A stretch of DNA of 64,000 nt from Osmia lignaria lignaria (taxonomy: Eukaryota > Arthropoda > Insecta > Hymenoptera > Megachilidae). The translations under genes were made by a program, and so were the position numbers. The stretch lies in NCBI RefSeq assembly GCF_051020975.1, contig NW_027478166.1, forward strand, positions 12,773,501 to 12,837,500, in the 5' to 3' direction. The number at the start of each line of letters is the position of its first letter. Position 1 is the first letter of the stretch. This document shows, piece by piece, positions 36,590-49,040 of this stretch. The notes below the pieces were generated by a model. That model did no database searches. It was not told where the DNA came from and saw only the letters and a program-made list of their open reading frames with translations.

Positions 36590-37128
36590 TTTGATCAGAT
36601 GCGTAGTTCTCGAGATATATCAAGATATTTAAAAGTTCCGAAACCGCACCAACATAATAGAGATACAGAAACACCGTGGCCCTTTTCTTTGAGATAACTC
36701 TGCACTATTGCGAGCTGCAAATGCCACTTCCAGCTTAGCTGTGCAGAAGAAGCACAACAAGAAGAAGAAACATCTCGAAATATGTACGTCAGGCCCCTTC
36801 CCTTGAGATAAATCTGCAAATATCTCGGAAACGAAGCGAGCTATGGCAAAATGTTAAGAGACCTTATTTGTAGAGAATTAAGTTTCCTACTTTTTATGTT
36901 CTATGATATTTTTTGGTCAGATGCGTAGTTCTCGAGATATATCAAGATATTTAAAAGTTCCGAAGCCGCACCAACATAATAGAGATACAGAAACACCGTG
37001 GCCCCTTTCTTTGAGATAACTCTGCACTAGTGCGAGCCGCAAGTGCCACTTCCAGCTTTGCTGTGCAGAATAAGAACAACAAGAAGAAGAAATATCTCGA
37101 AATATGTCTGTCAGGCCCCTTCCCTTGA
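36590..37128. repeat. Block copied at 11-monomer offset (3540 bp) to 40130-40668
   Basis: Shared markers are CCGAAACCGCACC, GAAGCACAACAAG, AAACATCTCG, TATGTACGTCAGG, TTTTTTGGTCAG, GCAAGTGCC, CAGCTTTGCTG, GAATAAGAAC and TATGTCTGTCAGG. Differences: GGCCCTTTTC at about 36680 against GGCCCCTTTC, and AAAAGG against AAGAGAGG in the YLKEK/R region (one substitution). Confidence 0.75.
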
Positions 37129-38703
37129 GATAAATCTGCAAATATCTCGGAAACGAAGCGAGCTTTGGCAAAATGTTAAGAGACCTTTTTTGTAGAGAAT
37201 TAAGTTTCCTACTTTTTATGTTCTATGATATTTTCTGATCAGATGCGTAGTTCTCGAGATATATCAATATATTTAAAAGTTCCGAAGCCGCACCAACATA
37301 ATAGAGATACAGAAACACCGTGGCCCCTTTCTTTGAGATAACTCTGCACTATTGCGAGCTGCAAATGCCACTTCCAGCTTAGCTGTGCAGAAGAAGAACA
37401 ACAAGAAGAAGAAATATCTCGAAATATGTACGTCAGGCCCCTTCCCTTGAGATAAATCTGCAAATATCTCGGAAACGAAGCGAGCTATGGCAAAATGTTA
37501 AGAGACCTTATTTGTAGAGAATTAAGTTTCCTACTTTTTATGTTCTATGATATTTTTTGGTCAGATGCGTAGTTCTCGAGATATATCAAGATATTTAAAA
37601 GTTCCGAAGCCGCACCAACATAATAGAGATACAGAAACACCGTGGCCCCTTTCTTTGAGATAACTCTGCACTATTGCGAGCTGCAAATGCCACTTCCAGC
37701 TTAGCTGTGCAGAAGAAGAACAACAAGAAGAAGAAATATCTCGAAATATGTCCGTCAGGCCCCTTCCCTTGAGATAAATCTGCAAATATCTCGGAAACGA
37801 AGCGAGCTTTGGCAAAATGTTAAGAGACCTTATTTGTAGAGAATTAAGTTTCCTACTTTTTATGTTCTATGATATTTTCTGATCAGATGCGTAGTTCTCG
37901 AGATATATCAATATATTTAAAAGTTCCGAAGCCGCACCAACATAATAGAGATACAGAAACACCGTGGCCCCTTTCTTTGAGATAACTCTGCACTATTGCG
38001 AGCTGCAAATGCCACTTCCAGCTTAGCTGTGCAGAAGAAGAACAACAAGAAGAAGAAATATCTCGAAATATGTCCGTCAGGCCCCTTCCCTTGAGATAAA
38101 TCTGCAAATATCTCGGAAACGAAGCGAGCTTTGGCAAAATGTTAAGAGACCTTATTTGTAGAGAATTAAGTTTCCTACTTTTTATGTTCTATGATATTTT
38201 TTGATCAGATGCGTAGTTCTCGAGATATATCAAGATATTTAAAAGTTCCGAAACCGCACCAACATAATAGAGATACAGAAACACCGTGGCCCCTTTCTTT
38301 GAGATAACTCTGCACTAGTGCGAGCCGCAAATGCCACTTCCAGCTTAGCTGTGCAGAAGAAGAACAACAAGAAGAAGAAATATCTGGAAATATGTCCGTT
38401 AGGCCCCTTCCCTTGAGATAAATCTGCAAATATCTCGGAAACGAAGCGAGCTATGGCAAAATGTTGAGAGACCTTTGTTGTAGAGAATTAAGTTTCCTAC
38501 TATTTATGTTCTATGATATTTTTTGATCAGATGCGTAGTTCTCGAGATATATCAAGATATTTAAAAGTTCCGAAGCGGCACCAACATAATAGAGATACAG
38601 AAACACCGTGGCCCCTTTCTTTGAGATAACTCTGCACTATTGCGAGCTGCAAATGCCACTTCCAGCTTAGCTGTGCAGAAGAAGAACAACAAGAAGAAGA
38701 AAT

Positions 38704-40170
38704 ACCTCGAAATATGTCCGTCAGGCCCCTTCCCTTGAGATAAATCTGCAAATATCTCGGAAACGAAGCGAGCTATGGCAAAATGTTAAGAGACCTTTTT
38801 TGTAGAGAATTAGGTTTCCTACTTTTTATGTTCTATGATATTTTTTGATCCGATGCGTAGTTCTCGAGATATATCAAGATATTCAAAAGTTCCGAAGCCG
38901 CACCAACATAATAGAGATACAGAAACACCGTGGCCCCCTTCTTTGAGATAACTCTGCACTATTGCGAGCTGTAAATGCCACTTCCAGCTTAGCTGTGCAG
39001 AAGAAGAACAACAAGAAGAAGAAATATCTCGAAATATGTCCGTCAGGCCCCTTCCCTTGAGATAAATCTGCAAATATCTCGGAAACGAAACGAGCTATGG
39101 CAAAATGTTATGAGACCTTTTTTGTAGAGAATTAAGTTTCCTACTTTTTATGTTCTATGATATTTTTTGATCAGATGCGTAGTTCTCGAGATATATCAAG
39201 ATATTTAAAAGTTCCGAAGCCGCACCAACATAATAGAGATACAGAAACACCGTGGCCCCTTTCTTTGAGATAACTCTGCACTATTGCGAGCTGGAAATGC
39301 CACTTCCAGTTTAGCTGTGCAGAAGAAGAACAACAAGAAGAAGAAATATCTCGAAATATGTCCGTCAGGCCAGTTCCTTTGAGCTGAATCTGCAAATATC
39401 TCGGAAACGAAGCGAGCTATGGCAAAATGTTAAGAGACCTTTTTTGTAGAGAATTATGTTTCCTACTTTTTATGTTCTATGATATTTTTTGATCAGATGC
39501 GTAGTTCTCGAGATATATCAAGATATTTAAAAGTTCCGAAGCCGCACCAACATAATAGAGATACAGAAACACCGTGGCCCCTTTCTTTGAGATAACTCTG
39601 CACTATTGCGAGCTGGAAATGCCACTTCCAGTTTAGCTGTGCAGAAGAAGAACAACAAGAAGAAGAAATATCTCGAAATATGTCCTTCAGGCCCCTTCCC
39701 TTGAGATGTATCTGCAAATATCTCGGAAACGAAACGAGCTATGGCAAAATGTTAAGAGACCTTTTTTGTAGAGAATTGTTTCCTACAATTTATGTTCTAT
39801 GATATTTTTTGATCAGAAGCGTAGTTTTCGAGATATATCGAGATATTTAAAAGTTCCGAAGCCGCACCAACATAATAGAGATACAGAAACACCGTGGCCC
39901 CTTTCTTTGAGATAACTCTGCACTATTGCGAGCTGGAAATGCCACTTCCAGTTTAGCTGTGCAGAAGAAGAACAACAAGAAGAAGAAATATCTCGAAATA
40001 TGTCCGTCAGGCCAGTTCCTTTGAGCTGAATCTGCAAATATCTCGGAAACGAAGCGAGCTATGGCAAAATGTTAAGAGACCTTTTTTGTAGAGAATTAAG
40101 TTTCCTACTTTTTATGTTCTATGAGATTTTCTGATCAGATGCGTAGTTCTCGAGATATATCAAGATATTT
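38704..40170. repeat. Partner block of 34840-36308
   Basis: Second copy, with the 2-base deletion in GAGAATTGTTTCC. Its right end joins directly to a block related at 11 monomers' distance (40130-40668 with 36590-37128), so duplications overlap here. Confidence 0.8.
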
Positions 40171-40668
40171 AAAAGTTCCGAAACCGCACCAACATAATAG
40201 AGATACAGAAACACCGTGGCCCCTTTCTTTGAGATAACTCTGCACTATTGCGAGCTGCAAATGCCACTTCCAGCTTAGCTGTGCAGAAGAAGCACAACAA
40301 GAAGAAGAAACATCTCGAAATATGTACGTCAGGCCCCTTCCCTTGAGATAAATCTGCAAATATCTCGGAAACGAAGCGAGCTATGGCAAAATGTTAAGAG
40401 ACCTTATTTGTAGAGAATTAAGTTTCCTACTTTTTATGTTCTATGATATTTTTTGGTCAGATGCGTAGTTCTCGAGATATATCAAGATATTTAAAAGTTC
40501 CGAAGCCGCACCAACATAATAGAGATACAGAAACACCGTGGCCCCTTTCTTTGAGATAACTCTGCACTAGTGCGAGCCGCAAGTGCCACTTCCAGCTTTG
40601 CTGTGCAGAATAAGAACAACAAGAAGAAGAAATATCTCGAAATATGTCTGTCAGGCCCCTTCCCTTGA
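40130..40668. repeat. Partner block of 36590-37128
   Basis: Second copy. It ends at GAGATATATC (40669), where the first copy has GAGATAAATC. Confidence 0.75.
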
Positions 40669-43600
40669 GATATATCTGCAAATATCTCGGAAACGAAGCG
40701 AGCTATGGCAAAATGTTGAGAGACCTTTGTTGTAGAGAATTAAGTTTCCTACTATTTATGTTCTATGATATTTTTTGATCAGATGCGTAGTTCTCGAGAT
40801 ATATCAAGATATTTAAAAGTTCCGAAGCGGCACCAACATAATAGAGATACAGAAACACCGTGGCCCCTTTCTTTGAGATAACTCTGCACTATTGCGAGCT
40901 GCAAATGCCACTTCCAGCTTAGCTGTGCAGAAGAAGAACAACAAGAAGAAGAAATATCTCGAAATATGTCCGTTAGGCCCCTTCCCTTGAGATAAATCTG
41001 CAAATATCTCGGAAACTAAGCGAGCTATGGCAAAATCTTAAGAGACCTTTTTTGTAGAGAATTAAGTTTCCTACTTTTTATGTTCTATGAGATTTTCTGA
41101 TCAGATGCGTAGTTCTCGAGATATATCAAGATATTTAAGAGTTCCGAAGCCGCACCAACATAATAGAGATACAGAAACACCGTGGCCCCTTTCTTTGAGA
41201 TAACTCTGCACTATTGCGAGCTGCAAATGCCACTTCCAGCTTAGCTGTGCAGAAGAAGAACAACAAGAAGAAGAAATATCTCGAAATATGTCCGTTAGGC
41301 CCCTTCCCTTGAGATAAATCTGCAAATATCTCGGAAACTAAGCGAGCTATGGCAAAATGTTAAGAGACCTTTTTTGTAGAGAATTAAGTTTCCTACTTTT
41401 TATGTTCTATGAGATTTTCTGATCAGATGCGTAGTTCTCGAGATATATCAAGATATTTAAGAGTTCCGAAGCCGCACCAACATAATAGAGATACAGAAAC
41501 ACCGTGGCCCCTTTCTTTCAGATAACTCTGCACTATTGCGAGCTGCAAATGCCACTTCCAGCTTAGCTGTGCAGAAGAAGAACAACAAGAAGAAGAAATA
41601 TCTCGAAATATGTCCGTCAGGCCCCTTCCCTTGAGATAAATCTGCAAATATCTCGGAAACGAAGCGAGCTTTGGCAAAATGTTAAGAGACCTTATTTGTA
41701 GAGAATTAAGTTTCCTACTTTTTATGTTCTATGATATTTTTTGATCAGATGCGTAGTTCTCGAGATATATCAAGATATTTAAAAGTTCCGAAGCCGCACC
41801 AACATAATAGAGATACAGAAACACCGTGGCCCCTTTCTTTGAGATAACTCTGCACTATTGCGAGCTGCAAATGCCACTTCCAGCTTAGCTGCGCAGAAGA
41901 AGAACAACAAGAAGAAGAAATATCTCGAAATATGTCCGTCAGGCCCCATCCCTTGAGATAAATCTGCAAATATCTCGGAAACGAAGCGAGCTATGGCAAA
42001 ATGTTAAGAGACGTTTTTTGTAGAGAATTATGTTTCCTACAATTTAGGTTCTATGATATTTTTTGATCAGAAGCGTAGTTTTCGAGATATATCGAGATAT
42101 TTAAAAGTTCCGAAGCAGCACCAACATAATAGAGATACAGAAACACCGTGGCCCCTTTCTTTGAGATAACTCTGCACTAGTGCGAGCCGCAAATGCCACT
42201 TCCAGCTTAGCTGTGCAGAAGAAGAACAACAAGAAGAAGAAATATCTCGAAATATGTCCGTCAGGCCCCTTCCCTTGACATATATCTGCAAATATCTCGG
42301 AAACGAAGCGAGCTATGGCAAAATGTTAAGAGACCTTTTTTGTAGAGAATTAAGTTTCCAACTTTTTATGTTCTATGATATTTTTTGATCAGATGCGTAG
42401 TTCTCGAGCTATATCAAGATATTTAAAAGTTCCGAAGCCGCACCAACATAATAGAGATACAGAAACACCGTGGCCCCTTTCTTTGAGATAACTCTGCACT
42501 ATTGCGAGCTGCAAATGCCACTTCCAGCTTAGCTGTGCAGAAGAAGAACAACAAGAAGAAGAAATATCTCGAAATATGTCCGTCAGGCCCCTTCCCTTGA
42601 GATAAATCTGCAAATATCTCGGAAACGAAGCGAGCTATGGCAAAATGTTAGGAGACCTTTTTTGTAGAGAATTAAGTTTCCTACTTTTTATGTTCTATGA
42701 TATTTTTTGATCAGATGCGTAGTTCTCGAGATATATCAAGATATTTAAAAGTTCCGAAGCCGCACCAACATAATAGAGATACAGAAACACCGTGGCCCCT
42801 TTCTTTGAGATAACTCTGCACTATTGCGAGCTGCAAATGCCACTTCCAGCTTAGCTGTGCAGAAGAAGAACAACAAGAAGAAGAAATATCTCGAAATATG
42901 TCCGTCAGGCCAGTTCCTTTGAGCTGAATCTGCAAATATCTCGGAAACGAAGCGAGCTATGGCAAAATGTTAAGAGACCTTTTTTGTAGAGAATTAAGTT
43001 TCCTACTTTTTATGTTCTATGAGATTTTCTGATCAGATGCGTAGTTCTCGAGATATATCAAGATATTTAAAAGTTCCGAAGCCGCACCAACATAATAGAG
43101 ATACAGAAACACCGTGGCCCCTTTCTTTGAGATAACTCTGCACTATTGCGAGCTGCAAATGCCACTTCCAGCTTAGCTGCGCAGAAGAAGAACAACAAGA
43201 AGAAGAAATATCTCGAAATATGTCCGTCAGGCCCCATCCCTTGAGATAAATCTGCAAATATCTCGGAAACGAAGCGAGCTATGGCAAAATGTTAAGAGAC
43301 GTTTTTTGTAGAGAATTATGTTTCCTACAATTTAGGTTCTATGATATTTTTTGATCAGAAGCGTAGTTTTCGAGATATATCGAGATATTTAAAAGTTCCG
43401 AAGCCGCACCAACATAATAGAGATACAGAAACACCGTGGCCCCTTTCTTTGAGATAACTCTGCACTAGTGCGAGCCGCAAAAGCCACTTCCAGCTCAGCT
43501 GTGCAGAAGAAGAACAACAAGAAGAAGAAATATCTCGAAATATGTCCGTCAGGCCCCTTCCCTTGAGATAAATCTGCAAATATCTCGGAAACGAAGCGAG

Positions 43601-43764
43601 CTATGGCAAAATGTTAAGAGACTTTATTTGTAGAGAATTAAGTTTCCTACTTTTTATGTTCAATGATATTTTTTGATCAGATGCGTAGTTCTCGAGATAT
43701 ATCAAGATATTTAAAAGTTCCGAAGCCGCACCAACATAATAGAGATACAGAAACACCGTGGCCC

Positions 43765-44835
43765 CTTTCTTTGAGATAACTCTGCACTAGTGCGAGCCGC
43801 AAATGCCACTTCCAGCTTAGCTGTGCAGAAGAAGAACAACAAGAAGAAGAAATATCTCGAAATATGTCCGTCAGGCCAGTTCCTTTGAGCTGAATCTGCA
43901 AATATCTCGGAAACGAAGCGAGCTATGGCAAAATGTTAAGAGACCTTTTTTGTAGAGAATTAAGTTTCCTACTTTTTATGTTCTATGAGATTTTCTGATC
44001 AGATGCGTAGTTCTCGAGATATATCAAGATACTTAAGAGTTCCGAAGCCGCACCAACATAATAGAGATACAGAAACACCGTGGCCCCTTTCTTTGAGATA
44101 ACTCTGCACTATTGCGAGCTGCAAATGCCACTTCCAGCTTAGCTGTGCAGAAGAAGAACAACAAGAAGAAGAAATATCTCGAAATATGTCCGTCAGGCCC
44201 CTTCCCTTGAGATAAATCTGCAAATATCTCGGAAACGAAGCGAGCTTTGGCAAAATGTTAAGAGACCTTATTTGTAGAGAATTAAGTTTCCTACTTTTTA
44301 TGTTCTATGATATTTTTTGATCAGATGCGTAGTTCTCGAGATATATCAAGATATTTAAAAGTTCCGAAACCGCACCAACATAATAGAGATACAGAAACAC
44401 CGTGGCCCCTTTCTTTGAGATAACTCTGCACTATTGCGAGCTGCAAATGCCACTTCCAGCTTAGCTGTGCAGAAGAAGAACAACAAGAAGAAGAAACATC
44501 TCGAAATATGTCCGTCAGGCCCCTTCCCTTGAGATAAATCTGCAAATATCTCGGAAACGAAGCGAGCTATGGCAAAATGTTAAGAGACCTTATTTGTAGA
44601 GAATTAAGTTTCCTACTTTTTATGTTCTATGATATTTTTTGGTCAGATGCGTAGTTCTCGAGATATATCAAGATATTTAAAAGTTCCGAAGCCGCACCAA
44701 CATAATAGAGATACAGAAACACCGTGGCTCCTTTCTTTGAGATAACTCTGCACTATTGCGAGCTGGAAATGCCACTTCCAGTTTAGCTGTGCAGAAGAAG
44801 AACAACAAGAAGAAGAAATATCTCGAAATATGTCC
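43765..44835. repeat. Block copied at 5-monomer offset (1610 bp) to 45375-46445
   Basis: Shared markers are GATACTTAAGAGTTCC (44029 and 45639), AGCTTTGGC, CCGAAACCGC, AAACATCTCG, TTTTGGTCAG and GTGGCTCCTTTC. One difference seen: CCCCTTTC against CCCCATTC at about 45696. The copies part at GGCCAGTTCC against TTAGGCCCC. Confidence 0.8.
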
Positions 44836-45374
44836 GTCAGGCCAGTTCCTTTGAGCTGAATCTGCAAATATCTCGGAAACGAAGCGAGCTATGGCAAAAT
44901 GTTAAGAGACGTTTTTTGTAGAGAATTATGTTTCCTACAATTTATGTTCTATGATATTTTTTGATCAGAAGCGTAGTTTTCGAGATATATCGAGATATTT
45001 AAAAGTTCCGAAGCCGCACCAACATAATAGAGATACAGAAACACCGTGGCCCCTTTCCTTGAGATAACTCTGCACTAGTGCGAGCCGCAAATGCCACTTC
45101 CAGCTTAGCTGTGCAGAAGAAGAACAACAAGAAGAAGAAATATCTCGAAATATGAACGTCAGGCCCCTTCCCTTGAGATAAATCTGCAAATATCTCGGAA
45201 ACGAAGCGAGCTATGGCAAAATGTTAAGAGACCTTTTTTGTAGAGAATTAAGTTTCCTACTTTTTATGTTGTATGATATTTTTTGATCAGATGCGTAGTT
45301 CTCGAGATATATCGAGATATTTAAAAGTTCCGAAGCCGCACCAACATAATAGAGATACAGAAACACCGTGGCCG

Positions 45375-46445
45375 CTTTCTTTGAGATAACTCTGCACTAG
45401 TGCGAGCCGCAAATGCCACTTCCAGCTTAGCTGTGCAGAAGAAGAACAACAAGAAGAAGAAATATCTCGAAATATGTCCGTCAGGCCAGTTCCTTTGAGC
45501 TGAATCTGCAAATATCTCGGAAACGAAGCGAGCTATGGCAAAATGTTAAGAGACCTTTTTTGTAGAGAATTAAGTTTCCTACTTTTTATGTTCTATGAGA
45601 TTTTCTGATCAGATGCGTAGTTCTCGAGATATATCAAGATACTTAAGAGTTCCGAAGCCGCACCAACATAATAGAGATACAGAAACACCGTGGCCCCATT
45701 CTTTGAGATAACTCTGCACTATTGCGAGCTGCAAATGCCACTTCCAGCTTAGCTGTGCAGAAGAAGAACAACAAGAAGAAGAAATATCTCGAAATATGTC
45801 CGTCAGGCCCCTTCCCTTGAGATAAATCTGCAAATATCTCGGAAACGAAGCGAGCTTTGGCAAAATGTTAAGAGACCTTATTTGTAGAGAATTAAGTTTC
45901 CTACTTTTTATGTTCTATGATATTTTTTGATCAGATGCGTAGTTCTCGAGATATATCAAGATATTTAAAAGTTCCGAAACCGCACCAACATAATAGAGAT
46001 ACAGAAACACCGTGGCCCCTTTCTTTGAGATAACTCTGCACTATTGCGAGCTGCAAATGCCACTTCCAGCTTAGCTGTGCAGAAGAAGAACAACAAGAAG
46101 AAGAAACATCTCGAAATATGTCCGTCAGGCCCCTTCCCTTGAGATAAATCTGCAAATATCTCGGAAACGAAGCGAGCTATGGCAAAATGTTAAGAGACCT
46201 TATTTGTAGAGAATTAAGTTTCCTACTTTTTATGTTCTATGATATTTTTTGGTCAGATGCGTAGTTCTCGAGATATATCAAGATATTTAAAAGTTCCGAA
46301 GCCGCACCAACATAATAGAGATACAGAAACACCGTGGCTCCTTTCTTTGAGATAACTCTGCACTATTGCGAGCTGGAAATGCCACTTCCAGTTTAGCTGT
46401 GCAGAAGAAGAACAACAAGAAGAAGAAATATCTCGAAATATGTCC
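45375..46445. repeat. Partner block of 43765-44835
   Basis: Second copy. Immediately to the right the sequence switches to a relationship with 37883-38460 (27-monomer offset, shared CAATATATTTAAAAG and CTGGAAATATG). Confidence 0.8.
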
Positions 46446-47239
46446 GTTAGGCCCCTTCCCTTGAGATAAATCTGCAAATATCTCGGAAACGAAGCGAGCT
46501 ATGGCAAAATGTTAAGAGACCTTTTTTGTAGAGAATTAAGTTTCCTACTTTTTATGTTGTATGATATTTTCTGATCAGATGCGTAGTTCTCGAGATATAT
46601 CAATATATTTAAAAGTTCCGAAGCCGCACCAACATAATAGAGATACAGAAACACCGTGGCCCCTTTCTTTGAGATAACTCTGCACTATTGCGAGCTGCAA
46701 ATGCCACTTCCAGCTTAGCTGTGCAGAAGAAGAACAACAAGAAGAAGAAATATCTCGAAATATGTCCGTCAGGCCCCTTCCCTTGAGATATATCTGCAAA
46801 TATCTCGGAAACGAAGCGAGCTTTGGCAAAATGTTAAGAGACCTTATTTGTAGAGAATTAAGTTTCCTACTTTTTATGTTCTATGATATTTTTTGATCAG
46901 ATGCGTAGTTCTCGAGATATATCAAGATATTTAAAAGTTCCGAAACCGCACCAACATAATAGAGATACAGAAACACCGTGGCCCCTTTCTTTGAGATAAC
47001 TCTGCACTAGTGCGAGCCGCAAATGCCACTTCCAGCTTAGCTGTGCAGAAGAAGAACAACAAGAAGAAGAAATATCTGGAAATATGTCCGTTAGGCCCCT
47101 TCCCTTGAGATAAATCTGCAAATATCTCGGAAACGAAGCGAGCTATGGCAAAATGTTAAGAGACCTTTGTTGTAGAGAATTAAGTTTCCTACTATTTATG
47201 TTCTATGATATTTTTTGATCAGATGCGTAGTTCTCGAGA

Positions 47240-48074
47240 TATATCAAGATATTTAAAAGTTCCGAAGCCGCACCAACATAATAGAGATACAGAAACACCG
47301 TGGCCCCTTTCTTTAAGATAACTCTGCACTATTGCGAGCTGCAAATGCCACTTCCAGCTTAGCTGTGCAGAAGAAGAACAACAAGAAGAAGAAATATCTC
47401 GAAATATGTCCGTCAGGCCCCTTCCCTTGAGATAAATCTGCAAATATCTCGGAAACGAAGCGAGCTATGGCAAAATGTTAGGAGACCTTTTTTGTAGAGA
47501 ATTAAGTTTCCTGCTTTTTATGTTCTATGATATTTTTTGATCAGATGCGTAGTTCTCGAGATATATCAAGATATTTAAAAGTTCCGAAGCCGCACCAACA
47601 TAATAGAGATACAGAAACACCGTGGCCCCTTTCTTTGAGATAACTCTGCACTATTGCGAGCTGCAAATGCCACTTCCAGCTTAGCTGTGCAGAAGAAGAA
47701 CAACAAGAAGAAGAAATATCTCGAAATATGTCCATCAGGCCCGTTCCTTTGAGCTGAATCTGCAAATATCTCGGAAACGAAGTGAGCTATGGCAAAATCT
47801 TAAGAGACCTTTTTTGTAGAGAATTATGTTTCCTACAATTTATGTTCTATGATATTTTTTGATCAGAAGCGTAGTTTTCGAGATATATCGAGATATTTAA
47901 AAGTTCCGAAGCCGCACCAACATAATAGAGATACAGAAACACCGTGGCCCCTTTCTTTGAGATAACTCTGCACTAGTGCGAGCCGCAAAAGCCACTTCCA
48001 GCTTAGCTGTGCAGAAGAAGAACAACAAGAAGAAGAAATATCTCGAAATATGTCCGTCAGGCCCCTTCCCTTGA
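47240..48074. repeat. Block copied at 3-monomer offset (966 bp) to 48206-49040
   Basis: Shared markers are TTTCTTTAAGATAAC, TTCCTGCTTTTTATG, TGTCCATCAGGCCCG, GAAGTGAGC, AAAATCTTAAG and GCAAAAGCC. One difference: GTTAGGAGACC against GTTGGGAGACC. Limits are A at 47239 against C at 48205 and C at 48075 against G at 49041. Confidence 0.85.
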
Positions 48075-48205
48075 CATAAATCTGCAAATATCTCGGAAAC
48101 GAAGCGAGCTATGGCAAAATGTTAAGAGACCTTTTTTGTAGAGAATTAAGTTTCCAACTTTTTATGTTCTATGATATTTTTTGATCAGATGCGTAGTTCT
48201 CGAGC

Positions 48206-49040
48206 TATATCAAGATATTTAAAAGTTCCGAAGCCGCACCAACATAATAGAGATACAGAAACACCGTGGCCCCTTTCTTTAAGATAACTCTGCACTATTG
48301 CGAGCTGCAAATGCCACTTCCAGCTTAGCTGTGCAGAAGAAGAACAACAAGAAGAAGAAATATCTCGAAATATGTCCGTCAGGCCCCTTCCCTTGAGATA
48401 AATCTGCAAATATCTCGGAAACGAAGCGAGCTATGGCAAAATGTTGGGAGACCTTTTTTGTAGAGAATTAAGTTTCCTGCTTTTTATGTTCTATGATATT
48501 TTTTGATCAGATGCGTAGTTCTCGAGATATATCAAGATATTTAAAAGTTCCGAAGCCGCACCAACATAATAGAGATACAGAAACACCGTGGCCCCTTTCT
48601 TTGAGATAACTCTGCACTATTGCGAGCTGCAAATGCCACTTCCAGCTTAGCTGTGCAGAAGAAGAACAACAAGAAGAAGAAATATCTCGAAATATGTCCA
48701 TCAGGCCCGTTCCTTTGAGCTGAATCTGCAAATATCTCGGAAACGAAGTGAGCTATGGCAAAATCTTAAGAGACCTTTTTTGTAGAGAATTATGTTTCCT
48801 ACAATTTATGTTCTATGATATTTTTTGATCAGAAGCGTAGTTTTCGAGATATATCGAGATATTTAAAAGTTCCGAAGCCGCACCAACATAATAGAGATAC
48901 AGAAACACCGTGGCCCCTTTCTTTGAGATAACTCTGCACTAGTGCGAGCCGCAAAAGCCACTTCCAGCTTAGCTGTGCAGAAGAAGAACAACAAGAAGAA
49001 GAAATATCTCGAAATATGTCCGTCAGGCCCCTTCCCTTGA
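48206..49040. repeat. Partner block of 47240-48074
   Basis: Second, directly following copy. The unit at its left (48185, with CGAGCTATATC and TTTCCAACTTTTT) matches the unit at 42389 at an 18-monomer offset, so this copy was built onto a different neighbour. Confidence 0.85.
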
